In this document: piece by piece, positions 11,200-23,913 of the stretch
Numbering within the stretch: position 1 is the first letter of the stretch
How the letters are laid out: each line of letters begins with the position of its first letter
NCBI GenBank assembly: GCA_949358305.1
Contig: OX442317.1
Coordinates: 10,234,186 to 10,298,185 of the forward strand
Origin: Strigamia acuminata
Lineage: Eukaryota; Arthropoda; Chilopoda; Geophilomorpha; Linotaeniidae
DNA length: 64,000 nucleotides
Direction: 5' to 3'
Program-made: the position numbers and the translations under genes
The notes under the pieces: generated by a model
Database searches by the model: none
Seen by the model: only the letters and a program-made list of their open reading frames with translations
Told to the model about the DNA's origin: nothing

Positions 11200-14100
11200 A
11201 ATTCAATTTCGTACATAAGGTAGATGACAAACGCATAAACCGGCAATGGTCGAAAGGAAAGAAAAATCGCTTATTAAGTTGTGATCCCTGGAAAAATCTT
11301 GGTTTGACCGGCATTACTAGTAGATGCGATACACTGGTATTTTTTACTCGTGTTTTTTTTTTTTACATTAACGTTCAAATATCGAATTTTTTTACACGAC
11401 CCCCAAAAATCTCTCGCAACCCAGGGTTTGGGAATCCCTAATATTCATTAAATATTTCAGCATCCAGTCACACATCCATAATGGAATTTTCCTGCAGTTT
11501 AGCCTAAGAAGAGAGCCATCTGCCTTTAAATTAAAATATTTTCAAATAGATTTAAAAAAATCAATTAAATTGATTAACTTTCAAAGCTTTTGTTTTTATG
11601 ATAAAATAAAAACTTGAAACAATTAAACAAATGGGTAGACTTTGCAGTTTTACACCTCCACAGTAATCAATGAAGTGACTACTTAAAGAAGCTTAAATGG
11701 ACTTTTAAACATTTTAATGATCACTTTTGAAAAAAATAAACAGGCACTAATTTAAAAAGTTGAAAAAATAAAAAATAAAACCGTTTTTTTCCCATTAATA
11801 AAGCATGTTAAAGAATGAACTAGTGTTTTGCCTTTAGATTGCAAAGCCAGCTTTGGGTAATTTTAATTTGATTGTTGTTGTTGCTTTTTTTTTTACCTTT
11901 TCTCCTCTGGGTAATTATTTCTCCATGCAAGTGTATAAGGAGGATTAATATAGATTCTCGATGCAGTTGTCCTCTACTTTGTTGATGCTATTTACAATCC
12001 TAAAATAAAATTTAAAAAATTTTTTTTAATTCAAAGTTAATAAATGGCTATTTAATAATGTTAGAAGACATTTAACAAATTGGATTTGAACCAAAATCAA
12101 TTTTTACTAATTTTTACTAATTTACATTAGTGGGGTGCTCTTGAAAAAGACTCAAATGTAAACTATACATTAAACTGCCATCACGTTTAGAATTAATGAT
12201 TCAATTGAAAATCTGAGCTCATTAAATCCATTATGGAATATAAATTTACCACTGCTTCAAACTTAATGAGCCTTGCTTATTTCAGTTGTTAATTAAAAAA
12301 CATGAAAAGTGCTTTCGTTAGTTTCAATCATTTCAAATTAGGAATGTACATACCCAACCTAGTTTTAGTTTCTATATGACTCACAATTCCATTCTCCCAA
12401 AAGAAAAAGAAATTGTCAATACTCAACTAACAAGTAAAACAATTTTGGCTCTACTAGTATCGAATAACTGAAACCACAATCTGTTGCTGAGCGGAAAAAA
12501 AAATCAAGTGAGGGTCATGCAATCAGCAAAGTGTTTTCTGTCCAAAGCAAAGAGCGGGATAGATTACCGAAAGCTGATTCTCGCTTGCGAAAATGTCACG
12601 GATTTACCACACGGATTCACAGCATGCAAATTTGCTTGACAACAAAAAAGAAGCAGCCTCTCCAGGACAGGCCCAGCAACACTTAAGTGGTGTTTTCAAC
12701 AAAACCGGCCATCCTATTGAAAAATGCATACACACCAAAATTGTGATGGTCTATTACTTCAAAACTGTGCAACCAAAGTTCAAAAATGTGCATTTTACGT
12801 GTTAAATTTTACGTTTAGACTGGTTTAAAAGATATAAACCAGATTAAATGACTTTATGAATGCACCTAGTGTTAATGACAAAGTTGTTCAACACCGTCAA
12901 ATTACGTAGTCTAGAAATATTTATTTCGTTTAAATTAATTCAATACAGTTAAGCCAAAAATATATATTTTTTTAAAATGTAATCGTGTTTTAGTAAACAC
13001 AACGTCTCTTCCCTACAGATATCTCCAATTAGTATACAAATGTCATCAACAATGTCCAGTCTCTCTCCTGGGCAGCAGTTTACCACTTTACTCATTTTCC
13101 AACATCCTAACTAGGTTTGTGTTAGGCTGAATGCAAGTAAAGAAGTTTTGCCTCAGAGTCAAAGGAAATGCTTAGCTGTTTAATTGCCATTACTTATCAA
13201 GTAGCGTTAGTGTTACAGTGCGCACTCATGGTGTTTTCACCAAATGCAGTAACACAGATTGCAACAGGAAAAAAACAATTTCCTGTGAATAACATTTCGC
13301 CAAATAAATGTGTTTACAATTACGTCATGATGACGTCACACGAAAGTGAAAACAAGGCTATCGGGTGCTTCCGTTCCTAATCAACATACAATTACTGATA
13401 CAGGGTAAACAAAATCAGAATATAATAAATCATTTAGAACAGGAGTGTTTAACATAATGGCTTCCCCCGGCCACATTTGGAGAAGAGGAATTGTCTCGGC
13501 CACACATAAAATACATTAATACCCCGTCCGCACTACACAGGCTAGATGGAACTTGAGCTAGCTTAGCTCAACAAAAATTAGCCTAGCTTAAGTTGTTAAG
13601 CCAGACGGTTCGCACTAGGAATGAGAACGGGAACAATTTTTGGGTCTCGACCAGCCCCGTGTCCCGAAATTTTGAATTTTTCGGGGCCCGAACCGTCCCG
13701 TGTGCCGAAATTTAGAATTACGTGATACGCGCGTAATTTTAATGCTGTTTGCTGTCCAAAGAAAACAAACATTAGAATCTCTCAATGTTTTAAGTAAGTG
13801 TGTTGAGACACATTCGACAGCCATCCTAATTTAGAACTTGGATGTGAATTTTGTGATTGAAATGTGGAGAATTAAACAAACGAAACCAACAACTTCGATA
13901 AAATTTAAAAATTGTTTTAAAATAAATTAGAAGTAATAAAGTCAACATTATCAGGGCCACTGAAAGTGGATGCTGGATGGTAGGCAGCAACGATGCCGCA
14001 ACATAGAACTATGTCAACTGTCACTAGAGCATGTTGCCAAACTGTAACGTCATTTCCGCCGCCAATTTTTGTTCCATGCGTTTTACCCTCCCTTTTCCTA

Positions 14101-15100
14101 ATTTTCCGATTTTATTTACACTGAAAGCACCCGATAGCCTCGTTTTCACTTAAGTACGACATAATCATTCACCCTGGTGTTTCATTCGGGTGTTTCTGCA
14201 TTCTAAAACCAAGTAGTAAATTCAAATTCATCTTCTTTCGACTTTTGTTTAATTGTTTCCGTATGGTTTACATCATCACTCACCACACAATTGCGTCACT
14301 ATATTAATGTTGATCCCATTCAGCGCATTCCAAACCAGACCACTCCCACTCCCACTGTAAACCAACAGACACAACCAAACTAAGCTTATAGTGATTTATA
14401 TATAGATGTCCCCATTTCTCTGCCATTGCCACGCAGGCACCTTTGCAACCTGAATTTGTAGCAATTAAAAGCAAAGAAAACAGTAAATTTTGAGCAATCT
14501 CATTGTGTCTGATATTTTTCTGTAAACTGTCTTTTCCCGAAAGAATAATTATTCTTCCTTCATAATCTGGGCCCACCAAGGAGTCATAAAGCATCAACAA
14601 CAATTGCAACATATCTAATGGCGCCCTCCATCGACATTCTGACGAACAACATCATTACAAGTCTCCAAAGAAATGACCCAAGGAGAAATGTGATGAATTC
14701 CAATGATGGCCTTTTTTCTTCCAGCAGCCGACTTAATGACATTTTTTATCATCGGATATAAGTTTTTACTTTTAATACCTCAAGGGGGGAATATAATTGT
14801 AAAGTAACCGCGACTCGGAAGTTGGGCTTCTAAATGGATTCGGAATTCGGATACACTAAAAACAAACCGCAGCATTCTTCAAGAGTTTCTACCGCACACG
14901 AACACACATATTGGTGCGCCAGGTAACTTGCGAGGCAGTTTAGACGAGCGATTTTGTTTCATGGAATTTTCTCAATTTCTTTCCCCATTTGCAGGCACAT
15001 GTTTACTTTTTTTAATGCATTTTTGTCTAAAATTACATTTTGCTTTAAAATTAAATTTCTCAGCATGAATCTACTACATTTGTTTCATCTAAGATTGCAT
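11200..15100. other. Long intergenic region, no gene recognised
   Basis: AT-rich. Frames at 12593-12805, 13168-13380 and 14304-14612 (minus) have no domain, intron context or composition typical of genes. A GC-richer patch at 13450-13740 contains GGGGCCCGAACCGTCCCG-like text but I cannot assign it. No RNA gene was seen. Confidence 0.4.
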
Positions 15101-15300
15101 TTTCTGCCTAAAAGTTGCATTTTCTGCCTAAAAATTGCATTTTCTGCCTAAAAATTGCATTTTCTGCCTAAAAATTGCATTTTCTGCCTAAAAATTGCAT
15201 TTTCTGCCTAAAAATTGCATTTTCTGCCTAAAAATTGCATTTTCTGCCTAAAAATTGCATTTTCTGCCTAAAAATTGCATTTTCTGCCTAAAAATGGGAT
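15101..15300. repeat. 20-bp minisatellite, ten copies
   Basis: The unit TTTCTGCCTAAAAATTGCAT is repeated in perfect register from 15101. Only the first unit (AAAGTTGCAT) and the last unit (AAAATGGGAT) differ. It is preceded by looser versions of the same motif from about 15020 (TTTTTGTCTAAAATTACAT, TTTCATCTAAGATTGCAT), which suggests how the array grew. Confidence 0.95.
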
Positions 15301-17563
15301 TTTTGAGCCAAAAAAGGCACCAATTACGTCTGGCATAGATCATTTATGATCAGGGCACGACATTCAGCCGAATCTCTGACATGGGCTTTCGAATCCCGTT
15401 CCGAATCCCCAAATCTCCGAATACCGAATCTTTATATTTTATAAAAATTTTGAATTTTTTGTCGAAAATTGGACAAAAATTAAAATATTTTCGACTTTTT
15501 TATTAAAATAATCACCTAAATCTTTCCAAATCCCATCCGAATCCTGTGAAAGATTCGAATCTATGACGTGCAGATTCTGATTGTCGTACCCCCGTTTATG
15601 ATGCTCCAGCTTATTTGTCTGGCATAGTCTATTTATCCTCCTTAACAGTCCAGTTTAGCAATAAAAAAATCTAAGCTAGAACTCTTCTCTTCCTTCCTTC
15701 TGCTTCACTTTGCCAACCGACCTAACCTACGGTACCACAAGATTCAACTTCACCCTAATTCACCTATCAAGCACACAGCACACACCATACGTCCCGTCCA
15801 CCTCATTCAAACACTATCAACTTAATGCTTCCATCCTCTCTCCAATTACGCCCATTCAAAACGGATTGTTTCTTCTAATTTCCAGTAGTTATTTCAAAAT
15901 TTCACAATTACCGCAATTCAGCAACAAAAAAAAACCCAAAGAAAAAGAAGTTTCGATTTTTAAATCGAATTAAAGTGCACTAGAAAATAAAAATTAATTA
16001 ACCTACAAAAAAAAGAGAAGAAAATTGGATCCATCTCCAGATAAATTATTCAACTTGAAGAAATAGTTTGCAAGCAAAAAACTTTCCAGAGATTAAAAAA
16101 AAACCTTTTTTTCTTCCATTGTTCGCGCATAAAATTAATTCGATCCGATCGGAAAAGAAAGCATAAAGAGGCGACTTTAAGTCGAATTTCTTGCACCAAC
16201 CAACCAACCAACCAACCAACCATCCTTTGAGTGGATTGAAATGTGGCGCTTCAACCTCTCACGTTACAGCTTGTACCCGTTTCATTTCCTGTTGAAAATC
16301 ATCTTTGAATCTTCTCCCAAATTTTATTTCCTGCCAAAGCGGTGCACTCGAAGGCGAATGAAATATGAAGAGGAGAGAAATCCCGTTCATCGTTTAGAAT
16401 TATTTCTATTCAAACAAAACAAATAACACTACTGTAGCTCGTTCTTTTTTTTCATATTTTTTCACGCCATCTTGGTTTATGGTAAAACCAGAGATGCGTA
16501 GGCATGTTTAACAAGATGTATGGAGAGCACAATGCTTAGGATTCGATCATAATTCCCCAAGTTCATATTCAAGGCCACCCAGAGACAGTTCAATTTGATT
16601 TTATTACGGAATGCGAAGAAGCCAACAATATCTCTTCCATCTTTATCACAGTTCTTATCGGAAACCAATCAAATGACATAATAAAAGGAGGCTGCCGACA
16701 AATGATTTTTATACGAGATATTTCTTATGAACAACCACACACACTTTATTTATTTCACCGAGATCAATAAATAGTTATAAAAGCAAAAAATTTTCTGTTG
16801 GTGTATCGCCATAGAATAGAAATATAATAAATTAATGTAGTTTATTAACTTACACACGTATTGCGATTTTAGTGGCTGCAAACGTTGGTCCTGACATCTA
16901 GCGGTCTGAATTCTTATTACGAATATACGGCTGCCTAAACCTACAAAGACATGTGGAAGAAAATAGATTTTTCAATTTTATTTTCTGAAAGGGAGATTTA
17001 TTATGATTTCAAACTGGAAAATTGCACGCGTTTTAGGACCTGTCGGTGCCTATCGTGATCGAGGCCTACGCGACATACACGTGATTGATTGTGGATACGG
17101 CATGCTCACCTTGTCCTGGCTTGTACTGCTCTATAGTTGTCTGGTCCCGACTACAGACTGACTATTTTGACCCTGGGTTTGTGTGATAGGAATTCGTTAA
17201 AAGTGTGTATAACTTCCGAAATGTCGCTTCTCGGTGTTCTACTATATCACGACATGGACCGTTTTCAAACCGCTCGAACCCGAGCTGTAGTGGCGCCATC
17301 CGTAGGTGTGAAATAGAAATTTAACTTTTAAAACAAGGTAAAGACACGAGGGCTGGCCAATGCTAGAAATCTCGGTGTGGGCTAAGATTTTGGATTTCAA
17401 AATCCATTAAATCTCATGAAATTCCATCAGTAATGGAAATCCATGAAATGTTCCTAATTCTTTTGGAAATAGTAGCAAAATCGGACAAAATCCTCGAAGA
17501 AATCCATCTGAAATTTTGAAATCTTAAAATCCATAGCAAATCTTTGAAATCCTTAGTAAATCA
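15301..17563. other. Intergenic region with degraded repeats
   Basis: 15340-15610 is framed by CTGGCATAGATCATTTATGATC and TTTATGATGC...CTGGCATAGTCTATTTAT and contains GGGCACGACATTCAG and GATTGTCGTACCCC near its ends, so it is probably a degenerate inverted-repeat element related to that at 45808-46128. A (CCAA)n tract lies at 16196-16221. A more complex patch at 17030-17310 has no open frame. No gene is supported. Confidence 0.4.
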
Positions 17564-17672
17564 TTGAAATCTTACAAATCTCTGAAATCTTACAAATCTC
17601 TGAAATCTTACAAATCTCTGAAATCTTACAAATCTCTGAAATCTTACAAATCTCTGAAATCCTACAAATCAA
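17564..17672. repeat. 18-bp tandem repeat, about five copies
   Basis: The unit is ATCTTACAAATCTCTGAA. It sits inside a longer tract (about 17380-17760) rich in loose GAAATC(C/T) motifs, so it looks like a locally amplified part of an older simple-sequence region. Confidence 0.85.
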
Positions 17673-18728
17673 ACAAACTGTTGCAAAATCGAGCAAAACC
17701 TTCCAAGAAATCTGCCTGAAATCTCGAAACCTTCAAGATTCAAGAGAATTTTAAAATCTTTCGCGATTTAAAAGCACAAACATAAGTGACAAAAAGGAAA
17801 TTAAATTTTTCTGGAAATAATAGTGAGTTTTGGTTTATTTTTCATTTCTAAATTCCCGAAATGCTTCGTGAGCCTTGCAAGCAGACGAACAAGTGAACAT
17901 GTCAGCAAATCAGGCAAATTTTGATGCAAATTAGCAAATCCCTTTGCAATATGAGTGACTGTCAGCCCCCTCTATCCAATGTGCTCAATGTGCTAGGCCA
18001 GGCATTTATTTTCAATGATTTCCACCTGGCATGACATGAAATCAAAAATTTTAAAAAAAAAATTTTAAAAAATATGCTGTGTATCGTATAGTCGATAATT
18101 TCCAACCAAACATAGAAAAAAAACTAGATTTCTAAATAAATGATCGTCTATTGACACTTGATAAGTTTTAAAAAAATGAGTTTAAAAATTCAATTGAAAA
18201 GTCAAGTGTTATCTGAAATGTGCCCATTAATTGTTATCAGTGCACATTGTGATATACACTGACTTAAAGTTTACATTCTGATAAGAAAAATCAGCCCACT
18301 TTTCAATTTCTTCAATTTACTCGAGATTATTAAGCGAAATGAGGAGTTGTCAAACACTTTAAAGGTACGTAGTTGCATTCAATATTCCATTACCTTATTC
18401 CCTCTGATGTCTGATTTACACTGGGGTTATGTTCCGGGAAACGCAAACCCATTTCTTCTTATTTACAATGAAGCGTGCAAAATCGAAACTTAGCTAAACT
18501 GCGTCCACAGCTTTGCACCGATAATAGGGAAGAATATCCTTCGCCTTATTTTGCAATCAGCAGTACGCTTGCTTATCACTTGAATTTGAACCTGGTTCGT
18601 CCATTTAAAATGGCACTGCTGAGCTGAGTTTTGAATTGCCATCGCCTCGCTCAAAATCAGACGCAAAACACTTACTGTCGGCTCTATTGATAACCTTTTG
18701 TTGTTGTCTGTGGGAGTTCCGTGCCTTA
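17673..18728. other. Intergenic stretch, nothing recognised
   Basis: AT-rich sequence without a credible ORF or repeat. The minus-strand frame at 18490-18768 runs into the adjacent TIR element and has no recognisable domain. Confidence 0.4.
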
Positions 18729-19018
18729 ATGCTGGAGGCACACTAGGCGCGAATCGCATCGCAACCACGTGACAAGCGATCTCATCGCTAGGCGAATCGC
18801 CCAGCTATTTCGCCAGGCATGACACATCTGGCGATGCAAAATGCAAATAGCTGACAAGTACTGACGTCACGAATACCGAATAGTTTACGAATATAAAAAG
18901 CACCGAAAACCGAATAAAAACAATAGGAAATGATCTCGCAGGCAGCATCGTCATTTTTTATGACGTAAAAATCGCTTTGCGACGCGATTCGCGCCGCATA
19001 GTACCTAGTGTGTCTCCT
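18729..19018. mobile_element. Non-autonomous TIR element, about 0.29 kb
   Basis: The ends are GGAGGCACACTAGG (left) and CCTAGTGTGTCTCC (right), reverse complements with one mismatch. Inner arms CGCGAATCGCATCGCAA and TTGCGACGCGATTCGCG also pair. The interior is AT-rich and non-coding. The terminal motif is like those of MITEs, but I cannot name the superfamily. Confidence 0.75.
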
Positions 19019-19494
19019 GTATGAGATTTTTCTAAGATTTTTCTAAGATTTTTACTTCAATAAAAACAAAAATTCTTTTGGGGTCAAGAAGTCGGCGAAA
19101 CCTCATTTTGAGCCTGCACCTCTCAAAATTTTACGGAGTACATTTTTTTAGGGATGGGAAACAAAAATCATGTATGATGCCCCGATGATACCGAGGCAAC
19201 CCACATGGTACATTAATATATTTTCTATTGCAGTACGTTTATTATGTGTAATGCATTTCATAATACAATTGAAAAAGTGCATTTGAAAATGCATTTTGTA
19301 GCACATTTTACAAAATGTATTGTCATTTTCAATTTTCAAACCAACAGCATGCAAAGATATATTACAAATGCATTTAAAAATACATTGCAATATAATTCAA
19401 AAATACTTTTGAACCATATTCAGTCATATTTTGATCCATAGTCGACGGATTAGCGTATTAACTAAAGTTTTTATCATTTCTCTCTCTCTTCAAG
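19019..19494. other. Upstream region of the TPR gene
   Basis: Contains a segment (about 19246-19345) with ATGCATTTCATAATACAATTG that recurs at about 36525, so it is a dispersed repeat. It ends in TTTCTCTCTCTCTTCAAG directly before the ATG at 19495, which reads as a 3' splice site; an upstream non-coding exon is therefore likely but was not located. Confidence 0.5.
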
Positions 19495-21414
19495 ATGGAC
19501 CGACAATCGCAAAACTTTCTCAAAGTCTACTGCTTCTATTTGCCACACGCGTGTTCGGTACTAAGAAACCTATTCCAAAACCGATGGACAACCTTAACCG
19601 GCAGGGACTGGGAGAACACTTTACGGTCTCAAAAGCACGCAATCATAGATTGTCTCGACGAGTTTTACAAGAAGGCATTGTACTTGAAAAAAACCACTTT
19701 TCATCGCGACAAGATCGACGAATGGAATCTGAAAACATTCGCCAGAATATTCCAAAACGTCACCATCAACGCCAAGATATCGGCCGACTTGCTACGACGT
19801 GAAAACAACATGATAACAACGTTGATGACGCTCCACATCCAAGTCTCGTGCAATTCTCGTCTCACTTTGCCCGACAACGAATTCCTGGAAATTCTGAAAA
19901 ACATGGAAGACATCTTAACTCACTTTGGATCCTCCCCAATAACCCTGAGAAAATTCAAAGCCTCCGACGTATACTCCCTGTTAAAAGAAGCCGACGGCAA
20001 CGAGAAACTCACCGCCTCCAAAACACCCGCCAAGGTGGAAGAGGTTAAACGCACCGCTAACAAATACTACATGGACGGCGAATACACCGATGCAGTCAAA
20101 CACTACTGCGACGCTCTACGTTTCCCCAACCTCTCACCAGTCGACAGAGCGGTGCTGTACTCCAACAGATCGGCAGCAGCCCTGGCGGCCACTTGCACGA
20201 CTCCCAATTCCAAAGCCGTTGAATTATCGTTGCAAATACACGGTATAATGTTCCCGGATTCGAGTGTCGACGAATTGGGGTTGGTCGTTGTGTACGAAAC
20301 GAAAAAAGCGGCCAAAGACGACGCCAGGAGATCGGTTCAGTTGCGCCCCACGTGGTTTCGCGGCCATTACCGGCTGGCGTGCGCCTACCAAGCCCTGGCC
20401 AAACACCCGGATGCATTACGTCACTTCGACATAGCCATCAAATTGAACCCGACCATCCAGGAGATGAACGATGCGCGAGACACGTGCAGCAGGATGATGA
20501 TCAAAGACGCTCGCTCCACCCAATTCATGTCTTGCATCCACAAGTTCGCCAAGCTCATCACAGAGGGCGAATTGCGCAATGTGAAATCAAACACGTTTTG
20601 GGAAATGTGGACGTCGTCCTACCCGTTCGACGTGCCCAGCATTAACAGTTGCGCCGCGAAGGGCTCGCTCACCGCCCAACGCCTCAAATCTGCTTGCCGA
20701 CACTACACCAAAGCCCTCATCTATTTGAACGCGCACGGTGACGGTGCGAACGCCAATTTCGTGCAGGAACTGGCCGATTGCTTGCGGATCGAACCGGTCA
20801 CGGCGTACTTGGGCGGCGCCGACAAGAAGTTGGCGATGGGCATTGCCAACAAGATGTTGCGAAGTCAACCTGTGGACAAGCCGTCGGAATTGGACAAGAA
20901 CGTGCGCATTTGCAGGGCTTTTTTCATGTTGCCGGAGTCGGTGGATTTGGAATTCATCGACGAATCGTCGGCCAAGTACCCGGACGAAGAGTATTTCCAA
21001 GAGTTGTATTGCGTTCAGTTCGCGTGTTTCGAGGGGAACGACGAGGACGCGTTGGACCAGTTGGAGCAGGCGCTCAAGACGTTCCCGAACAACTGCAGGC
21101 TGCAGTACACCGCGGCTGATGTGTTGCGACGCATGTACGACTGTCCGGAGAAGAGTATCAAGGCGTTTGAGCGTTATTTGGAGTTGGTTCCGGAAGACGA
21201 CCGATTCGCTCCCGTAGTGTGTTACAAAATCGCTTTTTTGTTGGCTCGTCAGATGTTTATGTTTGGCAATAGGAGGTTGTTTGCCGAGGTGAAGAGGTTT
21301 TTCAGTTTGGGCGAGAAGGCTGAGAAGATTCAACTGCCATTTTTTCCGTTGCAGAAAACTGAATTCAAGTCGGCTTTGAAAATAATTATTCAAGCCTTGT
21401 CACAACACATGTAG
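19495..21414 (+). CDS. TPR protein with a carboxylate clamp (639 aa, single exon)
   Basis: An uninterrupted 639-codon frame. Residues about 180-330 form a TPR block like those of Hsp70/Hsp90 co-chaperones. The clamp positions known from HOP-type TPR domains are K185, N189, N224, R289 and R293; only the third basic residue differs (Lys to Arg, conservative). An insertion of about 38 residues (about 233-270) separates the second and third repeats. The C-terminal half (about 340-639) looks helical, with another TPR-like stretch around 510-570. There is no MYND or SET domain, so it is not a full SMYD protein. The likely role is binding the EEVD tail of a chaperone in the cytosol (inference). The frame is visibly GC-richer than its surroundings. 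An acceptor-like CTCTTCAAG abuts the ATG. AATAAA signals follow from about 21477. The exact family is not recognised. Confidence 0.85.
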   Translation: MDRQSQNFLKVYCFYLPHACSVLRNLFQNRWTTLTGRDWENTLRSQKHAIIDCLDEFYKKALYLKKTTFHRDKIDEWNLKTFARIFQNVTINAKISADLLRRENNMITTLMTLHIQVSCNSRLTLPDNEFLEILKNMEDILTHFGSSPITLRKFKASDVYSLLKEADGNEKLTASKTPAKVEEVKRTANKYYMDGEYTDAVKHYCDALRFPNLSPVDRAVLYSNRSAAALAATCTTPNSKAVELSLQIHGIMFPDSSVDELGLVVVYETKKAAKDDARRSVQLRPTWFRGHYRLACAYQALAKHPDALRHFDIAIKLNPTIQEMNDARDTCSRMMIKDARSTQFMSCIHKFAKLITEGELRNVKSNTFWEMWTSSYPFDVPSINSCAAKGSLTAQRLKSACRHYTKALIYLNAHGDGANANFVQELADCLRIEPVTAYLGGADKKLAMGIANKMLRSQPVDKPSELDKNVRICRAFFMLPESVDLEFIDESSAKYPDEEYFQELYCVQFACFEGNDEDALDQLEQALKTFPNNCRLQYTAADVLRRMYDCPEKSIKAFERYLELVPEDDRFAPVVCYKIAFLLARQMFMFGNRRLFAEVKRFFSLGEKAEKIQLPFFPLQKTEFKSALKIIIQALSQHM

Positions 21415-22362
21415 GCAGACTTTTTGTCTGCAAATTTTGCATCTAATTGTTTCTGGTGTTGTTACATTAGTTGAAAATAAATAAAAATAAAAATTAATAC
21501 TCTAGCTATGCACATCAGCTATATGTTCTTTCAATATTATTTTGATCTGACGTCGTGGGGCCCATAGGTCGGTGCCTAATATTAATATGCCGGCTCTAAC
21601 CAGTAACAAAATGGAAATTGGGATCTGTTGTGTCTTCCGACTCGCCATCTTTTATCTACATAAATAAAAATGTAAATGTTCGTTTGTACAAAATCTTAAA
21701 TCTCCAAAGGTTCTTCAGCGATTGCTTTAAAATTTTGACACAACGTTTCATTCGAACAGGGGAGTGTTTTTATATACCTACTATATAGATGTCACACCGT
21801 CAGGCTGATTAGTAGTGATTGACCAGCCATCACATTGGCGCAGTCGCTGGTTTTGAAAAAAACCTGTGCAACGTGAATCATCAAATCGAATCCAAGATGG
21901 AGGGAGGCGCACGAGCCCTTGAGAACGGACGAAGTTCCAGTGAGTGGCTCTGAAACCTTAAGAAACCGACCCTGCACTTACAAAAGAAAAGAACTGGGAA
22001 AAGGCACGGAGAAGCCAGTTAAAGACAGATGCTCTTGCCGATAAAAGCAGTATGTCAATCAGAAAAGTATCCTAGTATCAGGACAATATAGATTTCACCA
22101 TAAAATCAACATCAAAAGTACCGGACACCAATCATAATTAGCTCATCGTTATTAACAGTAAATTAAAATGCTTAATTTTTATCTTTTCGATTTAGTTGTG
22201 ATAAGATTTGCCAACGGAGCCAAACTGATAAAAATGTAGCAAACAGAAGCCACCAATGACAGTGGAGTGAACTTTGAGCTTTCACCGTTAATCAACGACT
22301 GCCATTGCAAGGTGTGAGAAGAGAAACAAAGTTGGGGAGTGGTAGAACTTGTACTTTTCAAA
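21415..22362. other. Intergenic stretch
   Basis: Holds the polyadenylation signals of the TPR gene. At 21655-21750 there is a motif (ACATAAATAAAAATGTAAATG, then a run ending GTTCTTCAGCGATTGCTTT) of a kind common in dispersed invertebrate repeats; the family is not assigned. No other gene is supported. Confidence 0.4.
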
Positions 22363-23913
22363 ATGTGTTTGCGGGTCGACGGTTGTTGTACAATTTCTCT
22401 AAGAAAATGGGCGATGATCATAGCCGTCTTCACTGTTGTAAGTACACAAATTAGCAATAAGACCGATTCAGTTTGAATTATTCAGAAACTTCTCATTTTC
22501 ACGTTTAATGCTAAAACATTAAAAATAATTATGCTTAGACCTTATTTTCTAAATATACTCTGTACAGTATATCACGCAACAAAAAAATTGATTTTAATGC
22601 GATTTAAAGCAAAATTTTATTTTATTCGACATAATGGGCAGAGAATTTTCTTATCTCAAGAATTTGTACAGTGATTGTTGCTATTGGCAACGGAAGGGAT
22701 AGGTGCTTGACTCATAGGTTTGTTCATTCTTAATTTTATTTAATTTTTTAAATTATTGTTTCTAGTTGGAGACTTTGGGATTGATCGTTGGTGGTGGCAT
22801 ATTTTTACACAAAGGTCTCAGAGCAACCGATTATGGTGGCCCAACTGGATATATAAGACCGCAAAACAGAACCCGTTAGTTACTTACGTGATTATCGTTA
22901 CATCAATTCAATTCAATTCAATTCAATTTATTTCTAGCATTTGACCAAGCATTTGGTTCCCTGTACTTGGCTTTTGGTGCATTGTGGGTCGTTTGTTGCA
23001 TTGCATACGTCGCTGCTGTCTTGGTGGCAAGTGTTCGATGCTTTTTAACTTGTCATTTTCACTGCTAACATTCCAATGTTCTTATTTCTAATAATGTAGG
23101 AACGTGCATTGTATTTGATTCCCTGGTTAGTTCTTCAAGCTATTACTTTGGGTTTGGCTCTAGCCAATATGCTTTCCAACACAATTGCTCTTAAGGTGAG
23201 TTATCATTTGAATTTTATCAATTTCGAAAATTAATTTGTTTACTCTTATATTTTCAAGGAATGGGCATGGTTTGGACTTATTCCCGTCATTTTTACGTTT
23301 GTAAGTAGCTTTCATCCGATCATCACGTATAAATGTCTAAAAGTGATTTCTGTATTGAGATATGCTTGTTTGGCTAGAACTTCTTATCCGTTCGTGCTAG
23401 CAAACTCAAATTTCGATACAATATGCTTAACTAATATTGCGTTTGACCCATTTCACGCAACACAATATTAATACATTTTGTGGATATAATTTACTTTTCA
23501 GAAATTCAAGAAATTCAAGAACATTAGCTTCACACAGGCACTTGTTGTTTACATGCTTTGTTAGAAAAAAACAGGTTCGGATCAGTTGGCCCACTATAGA
23601 AATTAGACATCAGTCTGTTGGCCAGATCCTACAGCTTATTGACCCACAAAAAGATTTATTTTGTCAATCTCAATTATCGGTTAAATTTCTACAAAAAAAT
23701 GAAATAATCAAAGAGGAGAAACATTTTCAAAATTTTTCTGCAATTTTTTGTTTAGTGTTACAGGAATCTTTTTATGTTCCTACTACTAGGGTTAATATAT
23801 TGATCAATTTTATTTGCTTTCAGACTTTTTTTTACATCTTGGTCTTCTCGTATTATTTGGACCTACAGGAGGCAAAACGACAAAACAGTCGCTTTGCTAA
23901 TTATAAGCACTAA
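22363..23913 (+). CDS. Small four-helix membrane protein, paralogue 1 (166 aa)
   Basis: Exons: 22363-22437, 22766-22874, 22938-23026, 23100-23195, 23259-23300, 23824-23913. The protein has four hydrophobic helices (about 16-43, 65-90, 95-120, 127-150), a short Cys-containing N-terminus (MCLRVDGCCTISLRKW) and a polar tail ending YYLDLQEAKRQNSRFANYKH. There is no signal peptide or known catalytic motif. The third intron starts GCAAGT, a GC-AG intron: this choice makes the exon 89 nt, as in the neighbour gene; the alternative GT three bases upstream would drop one codon. AATAAA overlaps the stop codon. The nearest relative is the next gene. The shape resembles small uncharacterised tetraspan proteins of arthropods, but I do not recognise the family. 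Confidence 0.82.
22438..22765 (+). other. Intron 1 of membrane protein paralogue 1
   Basis: A 328-bp AT-rich intron from GTAAGT to TTGTTTCTAG. No nested feature was seen. Intron 5 of the same gene (23301-23823) is also long and holds a 158-codon chance frame running into the last exon. Confidence 0.7.

Noticed and set aside
15101-15300. Possible CRISPR array
   Set aside because: Direct repeats are contiguous with no unique spacers; the same holds for 1686-2660, 17564-17672 and 37657-38005, and the DNA is eukaryotic.
20587-21393. 268-codon minus-strand frame opposite the TPR gene
   Set aside because: A shadow of the GC-rich coding strand; the plus frame has clear TPR signatures and this one has none.
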